From Kineococcus aurantiacus (GTDB taxonomy: Bacteria > Actinomycetota > Actinomycetes > Actinomycetales > Kineococcaceae), in the NCBI RefSeq assembly GCF_013409345.1, contig NZ_JACCBB010000001.1, positions 992,001 to 1,056,000 on the forward strand: a DNA stretch of 64,000 bases. Direction: 5' to 3'. Positions 42,412 through 51,964 of the stretch are shown here, in pieces. The translations under genes were made by a program, and so were the position numbers. The first letter of the stretch is position 1, and each line of letters starts with the position of its first letter. Below the pieces are notes generated by a model. That model was not told the DNA's origin and searched no databases. It worked only from the letters and a program-made list of their open reading frames with translations.

Positions 42412-44631
42412 GGTCAGGGGCAGCAGGCCGGCGTCCATCGGGCGGCCGAACAGGTACCCCTGGGCGCGGTCGCACCCCATGTCCCGCAGCATCGAGGCCT
42501 GCAGCTCGGTCTCCACGCCCTCGGCGGTGACGACCATGCCGTGGGCGTGGGCGAGGCTGATGAGCGCCTCGACGACGGCCTCGGCGCGGTCGGAGGACCC
42601 CAGCGGCCGCACGAAGCTCATGTCGATCTTGAGGAAGCTCAGCGGGAACCGGTCGAGGTAGGACAGCGAGGAGTACCCGGTCCCGAAGTCGTCGAGGCCC
42701 ACGCGGGCGCCGATGCTGCGCAGCTCCCCCAGGCTGGCCCGGGTCGAGGTGGACAGGTCGATGAGGGTGCGCTCGGTGACCTCGGCGAGCAGCGAGCTGC
42801 CCGAGGCGCCGGTGGACTCGACGCTGTGGGCGAGGCGGTGGGCGAAGGCGGGGTGCTCCAGGGTCTTGCCGGAGACGTTGAAGGAGACCTGCAGCCCGAC
42901 CTCCTCGCGCCGCCACTCCCGCAGCTGCCGCAGGACCTCCCCCAGGACCCAGGTGTCGACGTCGACGATGAGCCCGGTGTCCTCGGCGGTGTCGACGAAG
43001 TGCTTGGGTTCGAGGATGCCCTCGACGGGGTCGTCGAGGCGGACGAGGGCCTCGGCGGCGACGAGCTCGCGGTTGCGCAGGTCGACGATGGGCTGCCACA
43101 CGACGCGCAGGCCGTCGGTGCGCAGGGCGCGCCGGACGCGGTGCTCGGCGACGTGGCGGGCGTGGGCCTCGTCGCGCATGGCGGTGTCGTAGAGGGCCAC
43201 GCGGTCGCGGCCACCGTCCTTGGCCCGGTACAGGGCCATGTCGGCGCTGCGGAACAGGTCGTCGGCGGTGCCCTCGTGGGCGACGGCGACCCCGGCGCTG
43301 GAGGTGCAGACGAAGGGTTCGGGCAGGCCGGGCAGCAGCATCGGGGCGCGGAGCCGGCGGATGACGTCGCGGGCCATGATCGAGGCGGCCTCGGGCCGGT
43401 TGACGCCGGGGACCATGACGACGAACTCGTCGCCGCCGAGGCGGGCCAGGGTCGCCCCGGGCGGGGCGGCGGCCTCGAGGCGGACGGCGACCTGGCGCAG
43501 CAGCGCGTCGCCGATCTGGTGGCCGAGGGTGTCGTTGACGAGCTTGAACCGGTCGAGGTCGAGCAGGACGAGGGCGACGGCGTCGCTGGGGGTGGCCCCG
43601 GCGAGCGCTTCGGCGAGCCGGGTGTCGAGGACGGAGCGGTTGGCCAGGCCCGTGAGGGAGTCGCACTGGGCCAGGCGCACGAGCTCGCCGGTGGACTTCC
43701 CCCCGGCCGAGACGTCCATGACCAGGCCCTGCACGACGCTGGAGCTGGTGCGGGTCAGGGGGACGCTCATGCCGAGGAAGGTGCGCTCGGTGCCGTCGGG
43801 GGCGGCGACGCGGAAGGGGTAGGGCGCGGAGCTGCCGGCGTGCGCGGCGGGGTCGTCGACGCCGGTGAAGGGGGCGCGGTCGTCGGGGTGGACGCGCAGC
43901 CGCCAGGTCTCCAGGTCGGGGTCGGCCTCGGCCGCGGTCATGCCGAGCATCTCGCGCAGGCGGTCGTCGAGGGTGACGACCCCGGTGGCGGGGTCCCAGC
44001 TCCAGGAGCCGAGCCCGGCCAGGCGGGCGGCACCGGACAGCAGGAGGGTGGCGCGGGTGGACTCGCGGTCGGCCCGGACGGCGTCGGCGGTGGCGACCAG
44101 GGCGCGCCAGGCGGCGCCGGCGGCGAGGGCGAGGAACTCCAGGCCCGGGGAGTCGCCGTCCGGCACGCCCCACACGGCCAGCCGGGGGGCGCGGGGGTGG
44201 CCGGGGACCAGCTCGACGACGGCCGAGGGGCACATGCGGGTGAGGTCGTTGCCGGTCAGCCGGCGGCCGGGGACGAGGAGCAGGTCGCCGCGGGCGGCGA
44301 GGACCTCCAGCTCGCGGTGCCGGGAGCGGGCGACGGTCTCCAGCAGCAGGACGCGCTGGTGGCCGGCCTCGTGGACCTCGGTGACGAGCTCCTCGCCGAG
44401 GGAGCTGAGGTCGCCGCACTCGCTGAACCGCCGCTGGGCGCGCAGGAAGGCGGCGCCGGTGTCGCGCCGGGTGACGCCGAGGTCGAGGTGCTGGGCGAGG
44501 TCGACGTCGGGGTGCTCGGTGCCGCGGGCCTCGACGGCGGCGCCGGCCTCGGCGACGGCGGCCGCGGCGCGTTCGAGGGCCCGCCGGGCCCGGCGGTCGG
44601 CCGACGTCACGGGAGTTCCACTCACTGGCAC
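42400..44631 (-). CDS. GGDEF-EAL cyclic-di-GMP protein with PAS domain
   Basis: A 743-residue soluble signalling protein. An N-terminal region (about 1-215) looks GAF-like. A PAS domain spans about 220-340 (GSWSWDPATGVVTLDD). The GGDEF domain (about 345-500) has the intact motif ARLGGDEFVV and no RxxD inhibitory site just before it. The EAL domain (about 510-740) is complete: AEALVRL, FNVSGK, EVTERT, DDFGTGYSS, KIDMSF, EGVET and QGYLFGRPM. Either synthesis or hydrolysis of c-di-GMP is possible. The GTG at 44631 follows GGAGGGG at 5 bases. There are no membrane helices. Confidence 0.92.
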   Translation of the reverse strand: MPVSGTPVTSADRRARRALERAAAAVAEAGAAVEARGTEHPDVDLAQHLDLGVTRRDTGAAFLRAQRRFSECGDLSSLGEELVTEVHEAGHQRVLLLETVARSRHRELEVLAARGDLLLVPGRRLTGNDLTRMCPSAVVELVPGHPRAPRLAVWGVPDGDSPGLEFLALAAGAAWRALVATADAVRADRESTRATLLLSGAARLAGLGSWSWDPATGVVTLDDRLREMLGMTAAEADPDLETWRLRVHPDDRAPFTGVDDPAAHAGSSAPYPFRVAAPDGTERTFLGMSVPLTRTSSSVVQGLVMDVSAGGKSTGELVRLAQCDSLTGLANRSVLDTRLAEALAGATPSDAVALVLLDLDRFKLVNDTLGHQIGDALLRQVAVRLEAAAPPGATLARLGGDEFVVMVPGVNRPEAASIMARDVIRRLRAPMLLPGLPEPFVCTSSAGVAVAHEGTADDLFRSADMALYRAKDGGRDRVALYDTAMRDEAHARHVAEHRVRRALRTDGLRVVWQPIVDLRNRELVAAEALVRLDDPVEGILEPKHFVDTAEDTGLIVDVDTWVLGEVLRQLREWRREEVGLQVSFNVSGKTLEHPAFAHRLAHSVESTGASGSSLLAEVTERTLIDLSTSTRASLGELRSIGARVGLDDFGTGYSSLSYLDRFPLSFLKIDMSFVRPLGSSDRAEAVVEALISLAHAHGMVVTAEGVETELQASMLRDMGCDRAQGYLFGRPMDAGLLPLTSRP

Positions 44632-44690
44632 GTTCACCCCTCCGTGACGCGGTCCGGGGACCTTCGCCAAGTAATCACACAACGTGACCG

Positions 44691-44696
44691 ACTCTA
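44691..44696 (-). promoter_or_regulatory. Candidate -10 of the GGDEF-EAL gene
   Basis: TAGAGT on the minus strand, with TTCCGT 17 bases upstream as a weak -35. The leader is about 55 bases and contains GGAGGGG. Confidence 0.4.
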
Positions 44697-44754
44697 ACGC
44701 GCTGTGGGCCGGGACGGAACCTCGCCGGTGTCCCACCCCGGTGTTTCGCAGTGG

Positions 44755-44780
44755 TAATTAGCCGAGGGAAGGATTATGGT
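44755..44780 (+). promoter_or_regulatory. marR promoter with AT-rich candidate operator
   Basis: TATGGT (44775-44780) is 6 bases before the ATG at 44787, so a leaderless start is predicted. The near-palindrome GGTAATTAGCC (44753-44763, centre TAATTA 44755-44760) stands out as AT-rich and occupies the -35 zone, where MarR autorepressors commonly bind. Confidence 0.5.
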
Positions 44781-44786
44781 GGCCTC

Positions 44787-45272
44787 ATGCCACCATCCAC
44801 CGAGGAGCTCCCCACCACCGGGGAGACCGCCGGGGGGACCGCCGTGGACACCGCCCCGCTGGACCGGCTCGCCGTCGACCTGCGCGTCTCCCTGCTGCGC
44901 ACCGCCCGCCGGCTGCGCGCCCAGAAGAGCGTGGACGAGCTGACCGACGGCCAGTTCTCGGTCCTGTCCCAGCTGTTCACCACCGGTCCCCGCACCCCCG
45001 GCGAGCTCGCCGAGGCCGAGCACGTCCGCCCGCCCTCCATGACGCGCACCATCGCCGGCCTCGTCGAGGCCGGCCTCGTCGAGCGCACCGACCACCCCGA
45101 CGACGGCCGCCAGGTGCTCGTGTCCGCCACCGACGCCGGCCGCGCCGTCGTCGTGGAGACCCGCGAGCGCCGCGCCGCCTGGCTCAGCCGCCGCCTGGAG
45201 GGCCTGTCCCCCGCCGAGCGCGCGACCCTGGCCGAGGCGGCCCGCATCCTCACCGCGGTGATCGCGGAGTGA
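44787..45272 (+). CDS. MarR-family transcriptional regulator
   Basis: A 161-residue winged-helix regulator. A helical dimerisation start (LAVDLRVSLLRTARRLRA) is followed by the recognition region (TPGELAEAEHVRPPSMTRTI) and the wing with the family motif TDHPDDGRQVLV. The ATG at 44787 is preferred over an earlier in-frame start because of TATGGT 6 bases upstream. It overlaps the MFS exporter gene by GTGA, forming the classic MarR-efflux operon, probably autoregulated through the TAATTA site. The inducer is unknown. Confidence 0.93.
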   Translation: MPPSTEELPTTGETAGGTAVDTAPLDRLAVDLRVSLLRTARRLRAQKSVDELTDGQFSVLSQLFTTGPRTPGELAEAEHVRPPSMTRTIAGLVEAGLVERTDHPDDGRQVLVSATDAGRAVVVETRERRAAWLSRRLEGLSPAERATLAEAARILTAVIAE

Positions 45273-46579
45273 ACCAGACCTTCCGCTCCCTGCGGCACCG
45301 CGACTACCGCCTCTGGGTCAGCGGCGCCGTCGTCTCCAACGTCGGCACCTGGATGCAGCGCGTGGCCCAGGACTGGCTGGTCATCCAGGTCCTCACCCAC
45401 GGCTCGGGCACCGCGGGCGGCATCACGACGGGCCTGCAGTTCGGGCCCATCCTGCTGCTGGCCCCCGTCGCCGGGACCGTCGCCGACCGCTTCGACCAGC
45501 GCCGCACCCTCGTGGCCACCCAGGCCGCCATGGGCCTCATCGGGCTCGTCCTGGCCGTGCTGGTCCTGTCCGGGCACGTCCAGCTCTGGCACGTCTACGT
45601 CCTGGCCACCCTGCTGGGCTGCGCCTCGGCCATCGACGGGCCCGTGCGGCAGACGTTCGTCGGCCAGCTCGTCCCCCGCGAGGACCTGCCCAACGCCATC
45701 GGCCTGAACTCCGCCTCGTTCAACTCCGCGCGCCTGGTCGGCCCGGCCCTGGCCGGCGTCCTCATCGCCTGGATCGGCACCGGGCCGGTGTTCCTGCTCA
45801 ACGCGCTGTCCTTCGCCGCGCCGCTGGTGATGCTGCACCTCATGCGGCCCGCGCACCCCTCGCCGCGGGTCCGGCCCGTCGCGGGGACCGGCAGCATGCG
45901 GGAGGGCCTGCGGTACGTCCGGGCCCGCCCCGACCTCGTCGCGGTCTTCGTCCTCGTCGCCGTCGTCGGCACGTTCGGGCTGAACTTCCAGCTCACCAGC
46001 GCCCTCATGACGAGCGTCCGGTACGGCACCGACTCCGCCGGGTACGGCCTGGCGGGCACCGTCCTGGCCGTGGGCTCCCTGGCCGGGGCGCTCGTGGCCG
46101 CCCGCCGGGGCCGCCCCCGCTACCGGCTCGTCGTCGGGGCCGCCGCCGCCTTCGGGGTGCTCGCCTCGGTCGCGGCGCTCATGCCGACCTACGCCCTCTA
46201 CCTGCTCGTGCTGCCCTTCATGGGGCTGGCCTCGCTGACGCTGCTGACGGCCGCCAACGCCACCGTGCAGATGAGCACCGAGCCGGCCGTGCGCGGGCGG
46301 GTCATGGCGATCTACATGTCGCTCATGCAGGGCGGCACCGTCGTCGGCGGCCCGTTCGTCGGCTGGGTGGGCACCCGGTTCGGGCCCTCGTGGTCGATCC
46401 TCGTCGGGTCCGTCCCCTCGGCCCTCGTCGCCGTCGCGGTCGGGATCTTCCTGCTGCGCCGCGCGCACGTCCGGGTCAGCTGGTCGTGGCGGCGCTCCCC
46501 CCACGTCCGCCTCGTGCCCACCGGCGACGCGCCCAGCGGCCCGGCCGCGGAGCCGACCCGCGACTCCGCCGCCGCCTGA
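45269..46579 (+). CDS. MFS drug exporter (DHA3-like)
   Basis: A 436-residue transporter with 12 membrane helices. It begins FRSLRHRDYRLWVSGAVVSN, typical of EntS/DHA3-type exporters, with the loop GTVADRFDQRRTLV after helix 2. The last about 40 residues are a hydrophilic tail. It is translationally coupled to the MarR regulator (GTGA), which predicts induction by a toxic compound. Substrate unknown. Confidence 0.9.
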   Translation: MNQTFRSLRHRDYRLWVSGAVVSNVGTWMQRVAQDWLVIQVLTHGSGTAGGITTGLQFGPILLLAPVAGTVADRFDQRRTLVATQAAMGLIGLVLAVLVLSGHVQLWHVYVLATLLGCASAIDGPVRQTFVGQLVPREDLPNAIGLNSASFNSARLVGPALAGVLIAWIGTGPVFLLNALSFAAPLVMLHLMRPAHPSPRVRPVAGTGSMREGLRYVRARPDLVAVFVLVAVVGTFGLNFQLTSALMTSVRYGTDSAGYGLAGTVLAVGSLAGALVAARRGRPRYRLVVGAAAAFGVLASVAALMPTYALYLLVLPFMGLASLTLLTAANATVQMSTEPAVRGRVMAIYMSLMQGGTVVGGPFVGWVGTRFGPSWSILVGSVPSALVAVAVGIFLLRRAHVRVSWSWRRSPHVRLVPTGDAPSGPAAEPTRDSAAA

Positions 46580-46629
46580 GGCCCGGCGTCCGCGGCGGGA
46601 GGACGCCGCGGACGCGGGAGAATGGTGCC

Positions 46630-47832
46630 GTGCCCACCGACCTGCCCACCGCCCTCGCCGACGTCCGCGCCCTGCTGCTGGACGCGCCGAACCTCGCGCG
46701 GGCGGTCGCGGCCGGACGCCGCAAGGGCTGCGAGCCGCCCGCGGCCGAACGGGTCGAGGTCCGTCCCGTCACCCTCAAGAACGGCCCGCACCTGCAGTTC
46801 ACGGCCCGCACCGGGCCGGTCGTGACGACGCGCAACGTCCCCGTCGCCGCCGCCGGCGGGGCCGTGGACGACCTGCTGGGCCAGGCGTACGGCAACCTGC
46901 ACGTCGAGACGGCGACCGAGGTCGTCCAGGTCCGCGTCACCAAGAAGGGCGACGCCCAGGTGCACCGGGCCCCGGCGCCGGAGGGGGCCCGGGACGCGGC
47001 CGGCCCCGCCCGGCACGACAAGGCCAAGCAGCGGCTCGTCGACCCCGACGACCCGGTCTTCCGCGTCCTGGGCGCCGGCGGCGACAAGCGCCGGCAGGTC
47101 GAGGCGTTCGTCCGCCAGCTCGCCACCCTGGCCCCGGCGGTGCTGACCGGGGACGGCGAGCGCGTGCGGGCCGTGGACCTCGGCTGCGGCAACGCCTACC
47201 TCACGTTCGGCGCGCACCGCTGGCTGGGCGAGGCCGCCCGCGAGCGCGGCAAGGACCTCGTGACCGTCGGCGTCGACGTGCGCGAGGACGTCGTGGCGAC
47301 CGGCCGGCGGGCCGCGGCGGAGGCCGGGCTGCCCGGTCTGGAGTTCGCGGTCGGCTCCATCGCCGGTGCCGAACCGTTCCCGGACGAGCGCCCGGACGTC
47401 GTGATGGCGCTGCACGCCTGCGACACGGCCACCGACGAGGCGCTGGCCCGGGCGGTGCGCTGGGGCTCACCGGTGGTGCTGGCCGCCCCCTGCTGCCACC
47501 GCGACGTGCAGCGGCAGCTGCACGGCAACCGCGCCCCCCTGGTGCGGCACGCGATCCTGCGCGAGCGGTTCGCCGACGTCCTCACCGACACGCTGCGCTC
47601 GCTCGTGCTGCAGCTGCTGGGCTACCGGGTGGAGGTCGTGGAGTTCATCGACTCCGCGCACACGCCCCGCAACGCCATGATCCGCGCGGTGCGCGCGGGC
47701 GCACCGCGCGGCCCGCGGCTGGCGGAGCTGCTGGCGGAGTACGACGACCTGACCCGGGCCTGGGGCGTGGAACCCGCGCTGGCGCGGATGCTCACCCCCG
47801 AGCTGGAGCGGGTGCGTCAGGCCGCGCTGTAG
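46630..47832 (+). CDS. SAM-dependent methyltransferase with APCC motif (METTL25-like)
   Basis: A 400-residue protein. The C-terminal methyltransferase domain (about 150-400) has the SAM motif VDLGCGNAYLTFG, an acidic strand end (VGVDVRED), ALHACDTATDEAL and the distinctive APCCHRDVQ. This set is typical of the METTL25/RRNAD1-like group. The N-terminal 150 residues are unassigned (TLKNGPHLQFTART). It may modify RNA or protein; no target can be named. The GTG at 46630 has GAGAAT 6 bases upstream. The end overlaps the convergent DUF1540 gene by 16 bases. Confidence 0.8.
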   Translation: MPTDLPTALADVRALLLDAPNLARAVAAGRRKGCEPPAAERVEVRPVTLKNGPHLQFTARTGPVVTTRNVPVAAAGGAVDDLLGQAYGNLHVETATEVVQVRVTKKGDAQVHRAPAPEGARDAAGPARHDKAKQRLVDPDDPVFRVLGAGGDKRRQVEAFVRQLATLAPAVLTGDGERVRAVDLGCGNAYLTFGAHRWLGEAARERGKDLVTVGVDVREDVVATGRRAAAEAGLPGLEFAVGSIAGAEPFPDERPDVVMALHACDTATDEALARAVRWGSPVVLAAPCCHRDVQRQLHGNRAPLVRHAILRERFADVLTDTLRSLVLQLLGYRVEVVEFIDSAHTPRNAMIRAVRAGAPRGPRLAELLAEYDDLTRAWGVEPALARMLTPELERVRQAAL

Positions 47833-48116
47833 GTCAGGCAGCGCGTCTGGCCGCTGTCGGCCGTGCCGACCTCGATGGTGCTGGCGTGGCAGGTGAGGTC
47901 GGAGTTGTGGGTGCAGTCAGCGAGCTGGCACGCGCCGACGTGGCCGTCGCGGGTCGGCGTGTGCTTGGTCGGGATCCCGAGGAACGTGGCGCAGTGGTTC
48001 GCGCCGTGGTCGCCCACGGTGATGGCCGGGGCGTGGCAGGACGTCGAGGCGTTGAAGGTGCACCCCTCGACGGAGCACTGGTGGATCGGGGTGAGGTCCA
48101 GGTTCACGGTCGCCAT
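47817..48116 (-). CDS. DUF1540 cysteine-rich protein, duplicated domain
   Basis: A 99-residue protein made of two similar Cys/His repeats, about residues 10-45 (QCSVEGCTFNASTSCHAPAI) and 60-98 (ACQLADCTHNSDLTCHASTI), each ending in a further Cys. DUF1540 proteins are small putative metal-binding proteins of unknown role. The ATG at 48116 has TACTTT exactly 6 bases upstream and no Shine-Dalgarno. It lies downstream of serC in the same direction but has its own promoter. Confidence 0.88.
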   Translation of the reverse strand: MATVNLDLTPIHQCSVEGCTFNASTSCHAPAITVGDHGANHCATFLGIPTKHTPTRDGHVGACQLADCTHNSDLTCHASTIEVGTADSGQTRCLTYSAA

Positions 48117-48122
48117 GGTTCG

Positions 48123-48128
48123 AAAGTA
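48123..48128 (-). promoter_or_regulatory. Leaderless -10 of the DUF1540 gene
   Basis: TACTTT on the minus strand with a 6-base spacer to the ATG at 48116. Confidence 0.5.
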
Positions 48129-48135
48129 ACCGTCC

Positions 48136-48163
48136 GGCGTTCCCGCGGCTAGGCAGGAACGCC
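48136..48163. terminator. Inverted repeat between serC and DUF1540
   Basis: GGCGTTCC (48136-48143) pairs with GGAACGCC (48156-48163). It could terminate serC transcription or serve as an operator upstream of the DUF1540 -10. Confidence 0.4.
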
Positions 48164-48190
48164 TTTCCTGAATTCCCCCCGGAATGCAGG

Positions 48191-49932
<1,742 letters not shown>

Positions 49933-49934
49933 GG

Positions 49935-50729
49935 TCAGACGAACTCCTCGAACCGCTTGCGCAGGGTGCGGGTGACGTCGTCGGGGTCCTCGGCCCACCA
50001 GCGGGTGGAGAGGATCTCGACCTCCACCGGGCCCGTGTAGCCGGCGTCGGCGACGAGCCGGGACACCCGCGGCAGGTCGATGAGACCGTCGCCCATCATC
50101 CCGCGGTCCAGGAGCAGGTCCGCGGTCCCCGGCAGCCAGTCCGAGACGTGGTAGCCGAGGACCCTGCGCCCCGCGCGGGCCACTTGCGCGTCGAGCTCGG
50201 GGTCCCACCACACGTGGTAGGCGTCGACGACGACGCCGACCTCCCCGTCGAGGGCGTCGGACAGGTCCAGCGCCTGCGCGAGGGTGTTCACGACCGACCG
50301 CCGACTGATCATCATGGGGTGCAGCGGTTCGACCGCGAGCCGGACCCCGGCCGCCCGCGCGTGCGGGAGCAGGTCGGCGATGCCGTCGTGGACGCGCCCG
50401 CGGGCCGCGGCCAGGTCGTGGTCGAGCAGCGGGCCGCAGACCAGGACGAGGCAGTCGGCCCCCAGCGCGGCGGCCTCCTCGACGGCGCGGCGGTTCTCCT
50501 CGCGGACGTCGACGGTGGGGTCGGTGAACATCCCGCCGCGGCAGACCGAGCTGACGTGCAGGCCGGCGGAGCGGACGAGCGCGGCGGCGCGGTCCAGGCC
50601 CACGGCGGCGACCTTGTCGCGCCACACGGCGAGGGAGCCGATCCCGTGGCGCTCGCAGATCTCGACGACCTCGGGCAGGCCGAGGGTGTTGAGCGTGATC
50701 TGGTTCAGGCTGAGCCGCGCGGTGTCCAT
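49935..50729 (-). CDS. Sugar phosphate isomerase/epimerase family (AP endonuclease 2-type TIM barrel)
   Basis: A 264-residue TIM-barrel protein of the xylose isomerase-like family. It begins LSLNQITLNTLGLPEVVEIC. Metal-ligand regions are VRLAVEPLHPMM (Glu), VVDAYHVWWDPEL (Asp/His), YHVSDWLPG (His) and GPVEVEILS (Glu). Related enzymes isomerise inositol derivatives, hydroxypyruvate or keto-sugars. The ATG at 50729 follows GGAG by 6 bases. A strong promoter and a LacI-type palindrome precede it, so it is probably an inducible sugar gene transcribed alone. Confidence 0.85.
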   Translation of the reverse strand: MDTARLSLNQITLNTLGLPEVVEICERHGIGSLAVWRDKVAAVGLDRAAALVRSAGLHVSSVCRGGMFTDPTVDVREENRRAVEEAAALGADCLVLVCGPLLDHDLAAARGRVHDGIADLLPHARAAGVRLAVEPLHPMMISRRSVVNTLAQALDLSDALDGEVGVVVDAYHVWWDPELDAQVARAGRRVLGYHVSDWLPGTADLLLDRGMMGDGLIDLPRVSRLVADAGYTGPVEVEILSTRWWAEDPDDVTRTLRKRFEEFV

Positions 50730-50752
50730 CGTCCACTCCGTCGTCATCGTCT

Positions 50753-50801
50753 GGAATGCGCTTTCCGCGGCACTGTCCCACAGCGCCGGACGGAGGGTCA
50801 A
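50753..50801 (-). promoter_or_regulatory. Promoter and LacI-type operator of the isomerase gene
   Basis: Minus strand: TTGACC (50796-50801), an 18-base spacer and GACAGT (50772-50777). The near-palindrome GGAATGCGCTTTCC (50753-50766, plus strand) covers the predicted start near 50765. Its GCGC core resembles LacI-family operators. Confidence 0.6.
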
Positions 50802-50874
50802 CGACGCGGGCGGTCACAAGCAGGACCGGTGACCCCACGGCAGGCCCCGGGTTCAGCCCCCGGCGCGGCGGGAG

Positions 50875-50880
50875 CACCCT
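50875..50880 (+). promoter_or_regulatory. Leaderless -10 of the YeiH-like gene
   Basis: CACCCT with a 6-base spacer to the GTG at 50887. Confidence 0.35.
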
Positions 50881-50886
50881 GGCAGG

Positions 50887-51900
50887 GTGCTCCGCGCCGT
50901 CCCCCGCCCCGCCCACCCCGCCGCCGCCCTGCTGCCCGGCCTGGTCGTCGTCGCCGCCGCGACCCTCCTCGCCTTCGGCGTGCAGGCCCTCGCGCCCGTC
51001 CTGACGGCCTCCACGGTCGCCGTGGCCCTGGGGGCGGTGGTGCGCAGCACGGGCCTGTTCCGGCGCTCCTGGGCGCCCGCGACGGGTTTCGCCTCCCGGC
51101 GGCTGCTGCGCGTCGCGGTGGTCCTGCTCGGCCTGCAGCTGCCGCTGTCGCAGGTGCGCGACCTGGGCTGGGGCGGGGTGGTCCTCGTCGTCGGCGTCGT
51201 CGCCGTGACGTTCTGCGGGACCCAGCTCATCGGCCGTGCCCTGGGTCTGTCCCCGGCGCGGTCGCTGCTCGTGGCGACGGGCTTCTCCATCTGCGGCGCC
51301 TCGGCGATCGCCGCGGTGCGCCCGGCCACCGACGCCGACGAGGAGGACGTGTCGACCTCGATCGCGCTGGTCACCCTCTGCGGCTCGCTGGCGATCGTCG
51401 TGCTGCCGCTGCTGCGCGTCCCGCTGGGCCTGGACGTGCACGGGTTCGGCGTGTGGGCCGGGGCCAGTGTGCACGACGTGGGGCAGGTCGTCGCGACGGG
51501 CGACCGGGTCCCCGGGGCGCTGGGCACCGCCGTCGTCGTCAAGCTCTCCCGCGTCCTGCTGCTGGCCCCGCTCGTGGCCCTCGTCGTCCTGCGCCGCCGC
51601 GCCCGCGACGCCGGGACCACCACCGCGAAGCGGCCCCCCGTCCTGCCGTTCTTCGTGGCGGCCTTCGTCGTCGCCGTGGCGGTGCGGGCCACCGGGCTCG
51701 TGCCGGGGGCGGCCCTGGCCGGGGCCCAGCAGCTGCAGTCGGTCCTGCTCGTGGCCGCGCTGTTCGCGCTCGGCACGGGCATCGACGTCCCGCACCTGGT
51801 GCGCACGGGCGCGCGCTCGCTCGTCCTGGGCCTGTCGTCGTGGGTGCTCGTCGCCGGGGTCGCCCTGGCCGGGGTGCACCTGCTGCACGTCGGGGCCTGA
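50887..51900 (+). CDS. YeiH/UPF0324 family membrane protein
   Basis: A 337-residue integral membrane protein with about 9-10 helices. Conserved blocks include VVLLGLQLPLSQVRDLGWGG, VATGFSICGASAIAAVRP and FGVWAGASVHDVGQVVATG. The last two are the re-entrant signatures of this family, sometimes annotated as putative sulfate exporters. The transported substrate is not proven for the family. The GTG at 50887 has CACCCT 6 bases upstream and no Shine-Dalgarno. Confidence 0.88.
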   Translation: MLRAVPRPAHPAAALLPGLVVVAAATLLAFGVQALAPVLTASTVAVALGAVVRSTGLFRRSWAPATGFASRRLLRVAVVLLGLQLPLSQVRDLGWGGVVLVVGVVAVTFCGTQLIGRALGLSPARSLLVATGFSICGASAIAAVRPATDADEEDVSTSIALVTLCGSLAIVVLPLLRVPLGLDVHGFGVWAGASVHDVGQVVATGDRVPGALGTAVVVKLSRVLLLAPLVALVVLRRRARDAGTTTAKRPPVLPFFVAAFVVAVAVRATGLVPGAALAGAQQLQSVLLVAALFALGTGIDVPHLVRTGARSLVLGLSSWVLVAGVALAGVHLLHVGA

Positions 51901-51911
51901 CCCCACGGCGC

Positions 51912-51949
51912 CGCCCCGCCGCGGCCGGGTCCCCGGCCGCGGCGGGGCG
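51912..51949. terminator. Bidirectional terminator between UPF0324 and mannosidase genes
   Basis: A perfect 18-base-pair GC stem (51912-51929 with 51932-51949) lies between two convergent genes. Confidence 0.75.
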
Positions 51950-51964
51950 CGCGTCAGGCGCGCG

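Noticed and set aside
45269-46579. Horizontal transfer of the MarR-MFS operon
   Set aside because: Codon and base usage match the neighbours; only the short TAATTA operator is AT-rich.
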